From Rhodococcus coprophilus NBRC 100603 (lineage in GTDB: Bacteria; Actinomycetota; Actinomycetes; Mycobacteriales; Mycobacteriaceae), in the NCBI RefSeq assembly GCF_001895045.1, contig NZ_BDAM01000003.1, positions 62,001 through 126,000 of the forward strand: a DNA stretch of 64,000 bases. Direction: 5' to 3'. The notes beneath the pieces were generated by a model that saw only the letters and a program-made list of their open reading frames with translations, made no database searches and was not told where the DNA came from. Position numbers and translations under genes: made by a program. Shown in pieces: positions 44,477 to 52,200 of the stretch (position 1 is its first letter; every line of letters starts with the position of its first letter).

Positions 44477-44914
44477 ATGATTTTCAAGGGTGTCCGGGAC
44501 GGGAAGCCGTACCCCGATCACGGGTTGTCGCTGCGCGACTGGGCGAGAATCCCGCCGCGGCAGGTGCGTCTCGACGAGATCGTCACGACGACCAAGGTTC
44601 TCGAACTCGACAGGCTGTTGTCCGAGGACTCCACCTTCTACGGCGATCTGTTTCCCCACGCAGTGCAGTGGCAGGGCGTGCTCTATCTCGAGGACGGACT
44701 GCACCGTGCGGTGCGTTCGGCGCTGCGCAACCGCCCCGTCCTGCACGCCCGCGTCTTCGACTACGACGCGCTTGCACTCCCACCGGATGCGGAGGCCGAA
44801 CGTCCCGCCTCCGGCAAACTTCCCCCGGCGGGTGAGCCTCCCGCGTCGGAACCGTTCCCTCCGCCCGATGCATCGGCGGGCCGTCACCGGAGCGACGAGG
44901 TCGACCCCGGATGA
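44477..44914 (+). CDS. Conserved actinobacterial protein of unknown function
   Basis: A 145-residue protein. The first 95 residues (MIFKGVRDGKPYPDHGLSLRDWARIPPRQVRLDEIVTTTKVLELDRLLSEDSTFYGDLFPHAVQWQGVLYLEDGLHRAVRSALRNRPVLHARVF) form a compact conserved domain; the LYLEDGLHRAVRSAL segment recalls ParB-like DNA-binding/nuclease folds. The last 45 residues are Pro/Ala/Glu rich and probably disordered. A homologue holds the same place next to hrcA in mycobacteria. No function is known. Confidence 0.8.
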   Translation: MIFKGVRDGKPYPDHGLSLRDWARIPPRQVRLDEIVTTTKVLELDRLLSEDSTFYGDLFPHAVQWQGVLYLEDGLHRAVRSALRNRPVLHARVFDYDALALPPDAEAERPASGKLPPAGEPPASEPFPPPDASAGRHRSDEVDPG

Positions 44915-44936
44915 CCCCGCCGGCGCCGAACCGCGC

Positions 44937-46199
44937 TCAGCGGTCGGCGCCGAGCAGGATGGTGCGGACCACGCCGTCGGCGAGAAGCCGCCCGCGGTCG
45001 GTGAGGATCAGGTGGTCGCCGGAGACTTCCGCGAGTCCGTCGGCCACCACCGAGTCGGCGGCTGCGCGCTCCCCCTCGTCGAGGACTTCGAGCGGCAACC
45101 CGGTCCGCAACCGGACCGCAAGCATCACCACTTCGGTGTGGACGTCCTCTGTGGTCAGGCGCTCGCTTCCACCGACGGGAAGCCGTCCCTCGGCAAGGAC
45201 ACCCGCGTACCGCGCCGGATGCTTGACGTTCCACCAGCGGGTCCCGCCGACGTGACTGTGCGCGCCGGGACCCGCGCCCCACCAGTCGCCGCCGTCCCAG
45301 TAGCCGAGGTTGTGGGCGCAGCGCGCCGAAGGGTCCTCCGCCGCAGCCCAATTCGACACCTCGTACCAGGTCATCCCCGCGTCCCGGAGACGCGCGTCGA
45401 TCCGCTCGTACCGCGCGGCGAGGACGTCGTCGTCGGGCGCGGGGAGTTCACCCCGTCGTACCCGGCGTGCCAGGGCGGTGCCGTCCTCGACGATGAGTGC
45501 GTAGGCCGAGACGTGATCGACGCCCGCGTCGAGCACCGCATCGAGCGATGCCTCGAGGTCGGAGTCCCGTTCTCCCGGTGTGCCGTAGATGAGGTCGAGG
45601 TTGACATGACCGAACCCTGCGGCGCGGGCCTCGCGGGCCGCCGCCACGGGCCGGCCCGGGGTGTGGGTCCGGTCGAGTACGGCCAGCACGTGCGACGCAG
45701 CCGACTGCATCCCGAGCGACACACGGGTGTACCCCGCCGCACGGATGCGGTCGAAGAACTCGGGCGAGGTCGATTCCGGGTTCGATTCGGTGGTCACTTC
45801 CGCGCCCGGGGCTAGGCCGAAGGACTCCCGGACGGCGCCGAGCACATCGGCCAGGCCGTCCGCGCCGAGCAGCGAGGGCGTACCGCCGCCGACGAAGACC
45901 GTCTGCGCGGGCGGCGCGCCCCGGCCGGCGGCGTCGAGCATCTCCGCACCGGCGGCGAGTTCTCTGCGCAACCCCTCGAGCCACGAAGCCGGTGACGCGG
46001 CACTGCCGAGTTCACCGGCCGTGTAGGTGTTGAAGTCGCAGTAGCCGCAGCGCGTCGCGCAGAAGGGGACATGGATGTAGACCCCGAACGGCCGGGTGCC
46101 GACTCCGTCGAGGGCTTCGGGAGACAGCACGAAGCCGCCTTCGGCATCGGCGACACCGACTTTTCCAGCGGCGCGTTCACCGATTTCCGTCGTACTCAC
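44937..46199 (-). CDS. hemW: Radical SAM heme chaperone HemW
   Basis: A 420-residue radical SAM protein. The cluster motif CATRCGYCDF gives C47, C51, C54 (CxxxCxxC) plus the extra Phe typical of HemW; HemN proper has CxxxCxxCxC. It also has VFVGGGTPSLL, ESNPES, RVSLGMQS and the HemW tail domain (WYEVSNWA...HNLGYWDGGDWWGAGPGAHSH). HemW delivers haem to respiratory enzymes rather than oxidising coproporphyrinogen. The N-terminus has a 35-residue extension before the core. It diverges from the sulfite reductase leader. Confidence 0.93.
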   Translation of the reverse strand: MSTTEIGERAAGKVGVADAEGGFVLSPEALDGVGTRPFGVYIHVPFCATRCGYCDFNTYTAGELGSAASPASWLEGLRRELAAGAEMLDAAGRGAPPAQTVFVGGGTPSLLGADGLADVLGAVRESFGLAPGAEVTTESNPESTSPEFFDRIRAAGYTRVSLGMQSAASHVLAVLDRTHTPGRPVAAAREARAAGFGHVNLDLIYGTPGERDSDLEASLDAVLDAGVDHVSAYALIVEDGTALARRVRRGELPAPDDDVLAARYERIDARLRDAGMTWYEVSNWAAAEDPSARCAHNLGYWDGGDWWGAGPGAHSHVGGTRWWNVKHPARYAGVLAEGRLPVGGSERLTTEDVHTEVVMLAVRLRTGLPLEVLDEGERAAADSVVADGLAEVSGDHLILTDRGRLLADGVVRTILLGADR

Positions 46200-46317
46200 C
46201 CCTCCAGTGTCCCAGACACGCGCAGGCCCGCGACCACGGCCGGGGCGCCTACCTCGACATTTCCCCCGATTTCGGTGGAAATGGCCTCAGCGTTTCGGAA
46301 TCGGCCCGATGACATGG

Positions 46318-46323
46318 CACAAT
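46318..46323 (+). promoter_or_regulatory. -10 element of a probable leaderless promoter for the cysteine leader ORF
   Basis: CACAAT matches TATAAT at four positions and ends 7 nt before the ATG at 46331, so the transcript would start at the start codon itself. There is no ribosome binding site before that ATG, in keeping with a leaderless ORF. Confidence 0.55.
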
Positions 46324-46330
46324 TGGCGAC

Positions 46331-46441
46331 ATGACCGGACCCGGAGTGCGACTCGTGGCTCGACGCCACGTCGACCTCAAGCGTGTCTGTGCGTCTGTCT
46401 GTCTGCCTTGCGCCGCCTGTTTCTGCGCCGACTGTCTGTAG
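46331..46441 (+). CDS. Cysteine-rich leader peptide of the sir-cys operon
   Basis: A 36-codon ORF: MTGPGVRLVARRHVDLKRVC followed by ASVCLPCAACFCADCL and a stop. Cys codons stand at 20, 24, 27, 30, 32 and 35, a density far above chance. The RLVARRHVDLKRVC part matches the small 'putative leader peptides' seen before cysteine genes in actinobacteria. Leaderless polycysteine ORFs of this kind act in mycobacteria as cysteine-responsive attenuators. When Cys-tRNA is short the ribosome would stall, shift the RNA fold and raise sir translation. It ends 112 bp before sir and overlaps a hairpin (46427-46446). Confidence 0.9.
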   Translation: MTGPGVRLVARRHVDLKRVCASVCLPCAACFCADCL

Positions 46442-46546
46442 TCGGCACCACCCGGCAATCCCCCTGATCCCGCCGGGTCGAGGCGCGCTCGCACGAGGAA
46501 CAGCCCCCTCCTGCGTACTCGGCCCGGTCAACGCAAAATCCAGGAG
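46427..46546 (+). promoter_or_regulatory. Attenuator-like RNA structures between leader ORF and sir
   Basis: Candidate stems, in order: GCCGAC/GTCGGC (46427-46432 with 46441-46446), which includes the last two sense codons before Cys35; ACCCGGC/GCCGGGT (46450-46456 with 46472-46478); GAGG/CCTC (46495-46498 with 46507-46510); and CTCCTG/CAGGAG (46508-46513 with 46541-46546). The last buries the AGGAG ribosome binding site of sir. The third and fourth stems share bases and cannot both form. Confidence 0.5.
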
Positions 46547-46553
46547 ACCCCGC

Positions 46554-48272
46554 ATGACGTCGTCCACCGACGCCACTCCCACCGACGGTTCCGCGTCCTC
46601 ACCCCGGCGTGCGGGGCGGCCACCCCAACGCCGCGCCGAAGGCCAGTGGGCTCTCGGCTACCGCGAACCCCTCAACGCCAACGAGCAGACCAAGAAGGAC
46701 GACAACCCACTCAACGTCCGGCGCCGGATCGAGGAGATCTACGCGCACCAGGGCTTCGACAGCATCGACAAGTCCGACCTGCGCGGCCGGTTCCGCTGGT
46801 GGGGCCTGTACACGCAGCGCGAACAGGGCTACGACGGGACGTTCACCGGCGACGAGAACCTCGATCTGCTCGAGGCGAAGTACTTCATGATGCGGGTGCG
46901 CTGCGACGGCGGCGCCCTCAGTGCCGCCCAACTTCGCACCGTCGGTGAACTGTCCACCGAGTTCGCCCGCGACACCGCAGACCTGTCGGACCGGGAGAAC
47001 GTCCAGTACCACTGGATCGAGGTCGAGAACGTTCCCGAGATCTGGCGTCGCCTCGAGGCAGTCGGACTGCAGACCACCGAGGCGTGCGGTGACTGCCCCC
47101 GCGTCGTACTCGGTTCGCCGCTCGCCGGGGAGTCGCTCGACGAGATCATCGACGGCACACCGGCGATCGACGAGATCGTCCGCCGCTACATCGGCGACCC
47201 CAAGTACTCGAACCTGCCGCGTAAGTTCAAGACCGCGATCTCCGGCCAGCAGGACGTCGTGCACGAGATCAACGATGTCGCGTTCGTCGGCGTCGAACAT
47301 CCCGAGCACGGGCCCGGTTTCGATCTGTGGGTGGGCGGTGGCCTGTCCACCAACCCGATGCTCGCCCAGCGCGTCGGCGCCTGGATTCCGCGCGACGAGG
47401 TTCCGGACGTGTGGGAAGCGGTCGTCTCCGTCTTCCGCGACTACGGCTACCGTCGCCTGCGGGCGAAGGCGCGCCTGAAGTTCCTGATCAAGGATTGGGG
47501 CATCGAGAAGTTCCGCGAGGTCCTCGAACAGGAGTACCTGAAGCGTCCGCTGATCGACGGTCCCGCGCCCGAGAAGCCGGCCAGGCCGATCGACCACATC
47601 GGCGTGCAGAAGATTCGCAACGACCTCAACGCCGTCGGCTTCTCCCCGATCGCGGGACGGGTGTCGGGCACGGTCCTGACGAAGGTCGCGGACGCCGCCG
47701 AACGAATCGGTTCGGACCGTATCCGGTTCACCCCGTACCAGAAGCTGGTGATCCTCGACGTCGCCGACGACAAGGTCGAGGAGCTGATCGCCGAACTCGA
47801 GCCCCTCGGGTTGCGTGCACGGCCGTCGCACTGGCGCCGCAACCTGCTCGCGTGCAGCGGCATCGAGTTCTGCAAGCTCTCGTTCGTGGAAACGCGCAAG
47901 CGTTCCCAGGCACTCGCGCCGGAACTCGAACAGCGTCTCGCCGATATCAACGCCGACCTGGACGTGCCGATCACGATCAACATCAACGGCTGCCCGAACT
48001 CCTGCGGGCGTTCACAGATCGCGGACATCGGATTCAAGGGCATGCTCGTCGACGACGGCGACGGGAACCAGGTCGAGGGTTTCCAGGTCCATCTCGGCGG
48101 CAGCCTCGGGCTGGACTCCGCCTTCGGCCGGAAGTTGCGGCAGCACAAGGTGACCAGCGAGGAACTCGGCGACTACATCGAGCGCGTCGTGCGCAACTTC
48201 TTGAAGCACCGCGGTGAGGGCGAACGCTTCGCGCAGTGGGCCCTGCGCGCAGAAGAAGCCGATCTGCGATGA
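46554..48272 (+). CDS. sir: Ferredoxin-type sulfite reductase
   Basis: A 572-residue siroheme/[4Fe-4S] reductase that turns sulfite into sulfide with electrons from ferredoxin, corresponding to mycobacterial SirA/NirA. Two parallel halves each have a ferrodoxin-binding/siroheme domain pair. Cluster cysteines are C434 and C440 (CSGIEFC) and C480 and C484 (GCPNSC), and a conserved EACGDCPR lies near residue 180. The assignment to sulfite rather than nitrite rests on the adjoining cysH-cysD-cysN and chelatase genes. AGGAG lies 8 nt before ATG 46554. It is the first structural gene of a five-gene operon. Confidence 0.93.
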   Translation: MTSSTDATPTDGSASSPRRAGRPPQRRAEGQWALGYREPLNANEQTKKDDNPLNVRRRIEEIYAHQGFDSIDKSDLRGRFRWWGLYTQREQGYDGTFTGDENLDLLEAKYFMMRVRCDGGALSAAQLRTVGELSTEFARDTADLSDRENVQYHWIEVENVPEIWRRLEAVGLQTTEACGDCPRVVLGSPLAGESLDEIIDGTPAIDEIVRRYIGDPKYSNLPRKFKTAISGQQDVVHEINDVAFVGVEHPEHGPGFDLWVGGGLSTNPMLAQRVGAWIPRDEVPDVWEAVVSVFRDYGYRRLRAKARLKFLIKDWGIEKFREVLEQEYLKRPLIDGPAPEKPARPIDHIGVQKIRNDLNAVGFSPIAGRVSGTVLTKVADAAERIGSDRIRFTPYQKLVILDVADDKVEELIAELEPLGLRARPSHWRRNLLACSGIEFCKLSFVETRKRSQALAPELEQRLADINADLDVPITININGCPNSCGRSQIADIGFKGMLVDDGDGNQVEGFQVHLGGSLGLDSAFGRKLRQHKVTSEELGDYIERVVRNFLKHRGEGERFAQWALRAEEADLR

Positions 48273-49030
48273 CCGACACCACCGGAGAGCGGACGAGACA
48301 GATGACAATCGAGACCGCGACAGCCGACGAACTGCGCGCAATTGCCGCGCGGGGAGCGGAAGAACTGGCAGACGCATCCGCGCAGGAACTCCTGCGATGG
48401 ACCGACGAGACGTTCGGGGCTCCCACCGAGGGAGCGCGCAGCGGATACATCGTCGCCTCCAACATGCAGGACGGCGCACTGGTCCACCTGGCGGCGCAGC
48501 AGCGCCCCGGTGTCGATGTGCTGTTCCTCGACACCGGTTACCACTTCGCCGAGACTCTCGGGACCCGCGACGCGGTGGAGCAGGTGTACGGCGTGAACGT
48601 CGTCAACGCCCGGGCAGCAGCCACGGTTGCCGAGCAGGACGCGCTGCTCGGCAAGGACCTGTTCTCGCGGGATCCCAACGAATGCTGCCGCCTGCGCAAG
48701 GTCGTGCCGCTGACCGAGTCCCTGCGGGGTTACCGCGCGTGGGTCACGGGCATCCGCCGGGTCGAGGCACCCACCCGGGCGAACGCCCCGCTGATCTCCT
48801 TCGACGAGGGCTTCGGTCTCGTGAAGATCAACCCGATCGCCGCGTGGTCCGACGAGGACATGCAGAACTACATCGACGAGCACGGAATCCTGGTCAACCC
48901 GCTCGTCGACGAGGGTTACCCGTCCATCGGGTGCGCCCCTTGCACGACCAAACCACTTCCCGGGTCCGATCCGCGCAGCGGACGCTGGGCCGGCCGAGCC
49001 AAGACCGAATGCGGGTTGCACGCCTCATGA
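48269..49030 (+). CDS. cysH: Adenylyl-sulfate (APS) reductase
   Basis: A 253-residue reductase that makes sulfite from APS using thioredoxin. The PP-loop-like P-site reads YIVASNMQDGALVHLA, with VLFLDTGYHFAETL following. The [4Fe-4S] cysteines are a CC pair (C139, C140) and C222, C225 (GCAPC), which marks an APS reductase instead of the PAPS type. The catalytic Cys is in the C-terminal KTECGLH (C248). The ATG overlaps the sir stop; an internal ATG at 48302 is an alternative start. Confidence 0.95.
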   Translation: MTDTTGERTRQMTIETATADELRAIAARGAEELADASAQELLRWTDETFGAPTEGARSGYIVASNMQDGALVHLAAQQRPGVDVLFLDTGYHFAETLGTRDAVEQVYGVNVVNARAAATVAEQDALLGKDLFSRDPNECCRLRKVVPLTESLRGYRAWVTGIRRVEAPTRANAPLISFDEGFGLVKINPIAAWSDEDMQNYIDEHGILVNPLVDEGYPSIGCAPCTTKPLPGSDPRSGRWAGRAKTECGLHAS

Positions 49031-49971
49031 CACTCACCGATTCCAATCCCACAACTGCACGGAACAAGCTGGACGGCAGCAAGTTCGACACTCTCGACGC
49101 CCTCGAATCCGAAGCGATCCACGTCTTCCGCGAGGTGGCCGGCGAGTTCGAACGGCCCGTGATCCTGTTCTCCGGCGGCAAGGACTCCACCGTCCTCCTG
49201 CACCTGGCGATCAAGGCGTTCTGGCCCGCGCCGCTGCCGTTCGCGCTGCTGCACGTCGACACCGGCCACAATCTGCCCGAGGTGCTCGAGTTCCGCGACC
49301 GGATCGTGGAGAAGTACAACCTCCGCCTGCACGTCGCCAGTGTGGAGGACTACATCGCCGACGGACGTCTCACCGAGCGGCCCGACGGGATCCGCAATCC
49401 GCTGCAGACCGTCCCACTGCTCGACGCGATCACCGAGAACCGCTTCGACGCGGTCTTCGGCGGTGGCCGTCGTGACGAGGAACGCTCGCGCGCCAAGGAA
49501 CGGATCTTCTCGCTGCGCAATGCGTTCGGCCAGTGGGATCCGAAGCGGCAGCGCCCCGAGCTGTGGAATCTGTACAACGGGCGTCACTCCCCAGGTGAGC
49601 ACGTCCGGGTGTTCCCGTTGAGCAACTTCACCGAACTCGACATCTGGCGCTACATCGCCCGCGAGGACATCGAACTCGCGAGCATCTACTACGCGCACCA
49701 GCGTCCGGTCTACCGGCGAGACGGCATGTGGATGACCCCCGGAGTGTGGGGCGGCCCTGCCGACGGTGAGTCCCTCGAAACCCGCTCGGTGCGGTACCGC
49801 ACCGTCGGCGACGGCTCCACCACCGGCGCGATCCTGTCCGACGCGGTCACCAACGAGGACATCCTCGACGAGGTGGCCGCCTCTCGGCTGACCGAGCGCG
49901 GCGCCACCCGTGGTGACGACCGTGTGTCCGAAGCGGCCATGGAAGACCGCAAGCGAGAGGGCTACTTCTGA
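49027..49971 (+). CDS. cysD: Sulfate adenylyltransferase subunit 2
   Basis: A 314-residue subunit that forms APS from sulfate and ATP, with GTP hydrolysis on CysN providing the drive. The N-terminal PP-loop is ILFSGGKDSTVLLHLA, followed by ALLHVDTGHNLPEVLEFRD and GGGRRDEERSRAKERIFS. The C-terminal part ends EDRKREGYF, the standard CysD tail. ATG overlaps the cysH stop; cysN follows 2 bp later. Confidence 0.97.
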   Translation: MTLTDSNPTTARNKLDGSKFDTLDALESEAIHVFREVAGEFERPVILFSGGKDSTVLLHLAIKAFWPAPLPFALLHVDTGHNLPEVLEFRDRIVEKYNLRLHVASVEDYIADGRLTERPDGIRNPLQTVPLLDAITENRFDAVFGGGRRDEERSRAKERIFSLRNAFGQWDPKRQRPELWNLYNGRHSPGEHVRVFPLSNFTELDIWRYIAREDIELASIYYAHQRPVYRRDGMWMTPGVWGGPADGESLETRSVRYRTVGDGSTTGAILSDAVTNEDILDEVAASRLTERGATRGDDRVSEAAMEDRKREGYF

Positions 49972-49973
49972 TC

Positions 49974-51308
49974 ATGAGCGACAACCACGAGCAAGGCGCG
50001 CAGAGCCGGTCCCAGCTGCTGCGCCTCGCCACCGCAGGCAGCGTCGACGACGGGAAATCGACCCTCGTCGGCCGACTCCTGTACGACACCAAGTCGGTTC
50101 TCGCCGATCAGATCGACGCCGTGACACGGGCTTCGGTCGACAAGGGCCTCGACACCCCCGACCTGTCCCTGCTCGTCGACGGCCTGCGCGCCGAACGCGA
50201 GCAAGGCATCACCATCGACGTCGCCTATCGGTACTTCGCGACGCCCAAGCGCAGCTTCGTCCTCGCCGACACCCCCGGCCACGTCCAGTACACCCGCAAC
50301 ACGGTCTCCGGCGCGTCGACCGCACAACTGGTCGTGCTGCTCGTCGACGCCCGCAAAGGGGTCATCTCCCAGACCCGCAAGCACGCCGCGGTGCTCGCGC
50401 TGCTCGGTGTGCCGAAGCTGGTTCTCGCCGTCAACAAGATCGACCTGGTCGACAACCCCGCCGAGGTCTTCGCCCGGATCAGCGCAGAGTTCAACGAGCT
50501 GACGGGTTCGCTGGGCTGGTCTTCCGACGACGTCCAGGAGATCCCGGTCTCCGCATTGCACGGCGACAACATCGCGATCCGCAGCGAGAACACCCCGTAC
50601 TACGACGGTCCGACCCTGATCGAGCATCTGGAGTCGGTGCCCGTCGACGCCGACGTGCACGGACGCCACGAAGTGGGCCTGCGTTTCGCCGTCCAGTACG
50701 TGATCCGGCCTCGCACCGCGGAGTACCCGGACTACCGCGGCTACGCGGGTCAGATCGCCGCCGGATCGGTCCGTCCCGGTGACGAGATCGTCGTCCTCCC
50801 GTCGGGTGTGCGATCGACGGTCGAGCGCATCGACACCGCCGACGGCGAACTCGACGTCGCGCACGCGGGGCGCTCGGTGACGCTCGTGCTCACCGACGAC
50901 GTCGACATCTCCCGCGGCGACGTGATCGCCTCGCCCGGAGATGCTCCCGAACCGCTGTCCGAATTCGAGGCCACCGTGTGCTGGCTGGCCGAGAAGCCGT
51001 TGCGGGCCGGAGCGCGTCTGCTCCTCAAGCACGGCACGCGTACCACCCAGGCGATCGTCGGCACGCTCGAGGAACGGTTCGACGAGCAGGACCTCACGTC
51101 GGTCGACAACCCGGACTCCTTGGAGCTCAACGAGATCGCTCGTATCACGTTGCGCGTCGCCGAGCCGGTCGCCGCAGACGATTACAAGGTCAACCGGCGC
51201 AGCGGCAGCTTCCTGCTGATCGACCCGGCCGGTGGCAACACGCTCGCCGCCGGGCTGGTGGGCAACGGCCTGGCGGACATCGAACTCGGAGACCGCGTTC
51301 CCGCATGA
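49974..51308 (+). CDS. cysN: Sulfate adenylyltransferase subunit 1 (GTPase)
   Basis: A 444-residue EF-Tu-like GTPase. G1 is AGSVDDGKST (21-30), and the switch region GITIDVAYRYFATPKRSFVLADTPGH and NKIDLV follow, then two beta-barrel domains. It ends at the CysN domain with no APS kinase (CysC) part, unlike the CysNC fusion of M. tuberculosis. APS would therefore go straight to CysH, in line with the APS-type iron-sulfur reductase. The stop overlaps the chelatase start in ATGA. Confidence 0.96.
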   Translation: MSDNHEQGAQSRSQLLRLATAGSVDDGKSTLVGRLLYDTKSVLADQIDAVTRASVDKGLDTPDLSLLVDGLRAEREQGITIDVAYRYFATPKRSFVLADTPGHVQYTRNTVSGASTAQLVVLLVDARKGVISQTRKHAAVLALLGVPKLVLAVNKIDLVDNPAEVFARISAEFNELTGSLGWSSDDVQEIPVSALHGDNIAIRSENTPYYDGPTLIEHLESVPVDADVHGRHEVGLRFAVQYVIRPRTAEYPDYRGYAGQIAAGSVRPGDEIVVLPSGVRSTVERIDTADGELDVAHAGRSVTLVLTDDVDISRGDVIASPGDAPEPLSEFEATVCWLAEKPLRAGARLLLKHGTRTTQAIVGTLEERFDEQDLTSVDNPDSLELNEIARITLRVAEPVAADDYKVNRRSGSFLLIDPAGGNTLAAGLVGNGLADIELGDRVPA

Positions 51309-52048
51309 TCCCGTTGATCGCCGTCGCGCACGGCAGCCGCGACCCCCGCTCTGCGCGGGCCGTGGCTGCCGCGCTCGCGGTGCTGCGGACGGAGCACCCC
51401 GAATGGGATGTGCGCCTGGCATTCCTGGATCTGAACACCCCGTCGGTACCTCAGGTTCTCGACGCCGTCGCCGCCGACGGGCACCGCCGCGCGGTCGTCG
51501 TACCGTTGCTCCTCGGCAGCGCGTTCCACGCCCGCGTCGACCTGCCCGCGATCCTCGCCGACGCACGCACCCGCAATCCCCTGCTGGATGTGACATGCGC
51601 GGACATTCTCGGTGACGACGCGCGACTGGTCGCGGCCGCTCGCGACAGCATCGCGTCGACGGGTGTCGCACTGGACGACCCGTCCGTAGGGATCGCGTTC
51701 TGCGCCGTCGGTTCTCGCCGCGACGAGGCGAATACCGCCACCGCGCGCGTCGTTCCGCGCGTCACCGCCGGCACCGCATGGTCGGCCGTCGCCTGCTACG
51801 CCACGGCAGCCGGGCCCACTGCCGCGTCGGCGTCGGAACTGCTGGCCCGATCCGGGTGCAGCACCCTCGTGGTCGCCCCCTGGATGCTCGCTCCGGGACT
51901 TCTGTGGGACCGAGCGTGTGCCGCTGTCGTCGAGGCGCATCCCGACGCGCGCATCGCCCCCACCCTCACCACGCATGCCGCGGTCGGGCACGTCGTCGCG
52001 GAGCGATATCTCGCGGCGGTTCACCGCAACACCGTTCGCGCGGCCTGA
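51305..52048 (+). CDS. Sirohydrochlorin chelatase (CbiX/SirB type)
   Basis: A 247-residue protein with two CbiX-like halves. The first has LIAVAHGSRDPRSARAVAAALAVLRTEHPEWDVRLAFLDLNTPSVPQVLDAVAADGHRRAVVVPLLLGSAFHARVDLPAIL, with metal-binding His residues in AHGS and FHARVD. The second half has VVAPWMLAPGLLWDRA. It would insert iron into sirohydrochlorin to make siroheme for Sir, which explains its place at the operon end. The mycobacterial counterpart follows nirA-cysH. Confidence 0.9.
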   Translation: MIPLIAVAHGSRDPRSARAVAAALAVLRTEHPEWDVRLAFLDLNTPSVPQVLDAVAADGHRRAVVVPLLLGSAFHARVDLPAILADARTRNPLLDVTCADILGDDARLVAAARDSIASTGVALDDPSVGIAFCAVGSRRDEANTATARVVPRVTAGTAWSAVACYATAAGPTAASASELLARSGCSTLVVAPWMLAPGLLWDRACAAVVEAHPDARIAPTLTTHAAVGHVVAERYLAAVHRNTVRAA

Positions 52049-52088
52049 CACTCCCGCTGTCCCCTGACACTGCAACCCACCGACGGCA

Positions 52089-52118
52089 GGACAGCGACCC
52101 CGACCTCGTTCGCTGTCC
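52089..52118 (+). terminator. Possible terminator of the sir-cys operon
   Basis: An 8-bp stem GGACAGCG/CGCTGTCC (52089-52096 with 52111-52118) with a 14-nt loop. GCTGTCC at 52056-52062 could pair with the same left arm instead, so two folds compete. No T-tract follows. Confidence 0.4.
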
Positions 52119-52146
52119 ACGCGCTCACTTTTGTCCTATACAGGTA

Positions 52147-52164
52147 CGTGTTCGATCGAACACG
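52147..52164. promoter_or_regulatory. 18-bp perfect palindrome before ppk2, candidate operator
   Basis: CGTGTTCGA followed by its exact reverse complement, 37 bp before the ppk2 start. TATACA (52137-52142) just upstream could be the -10, placing the palindrome over the transcription start. Confidence 0.6.
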
Positions 52165-52200
52165 AACGACCTCGGGCTCGGATCACTTCAGGGAGCGCAC

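Noticed and set aside
44915-46199. Missing mycobactin cluster between the hrcA-side conserved gene and hemW as a deletion scar
   Set aside because: Mycobacteria carry the mbt genes in this interval, but their absence is more simply the ancestral state; no repeat or scar is seen.
46200-46330. SAM or cobalamin riboswitch before the sir operon
   Set aside because: The leader RNA probably begins at 46331, leaving no room, and no matching core elements were seen.
52147-52164. LexA (SOS) box upstream of ppk2
   Set aside because: The order is GTTCGA-TCGAAC, the inverse of the actinobacterial TCGAAC-N4-GTTCGA box.
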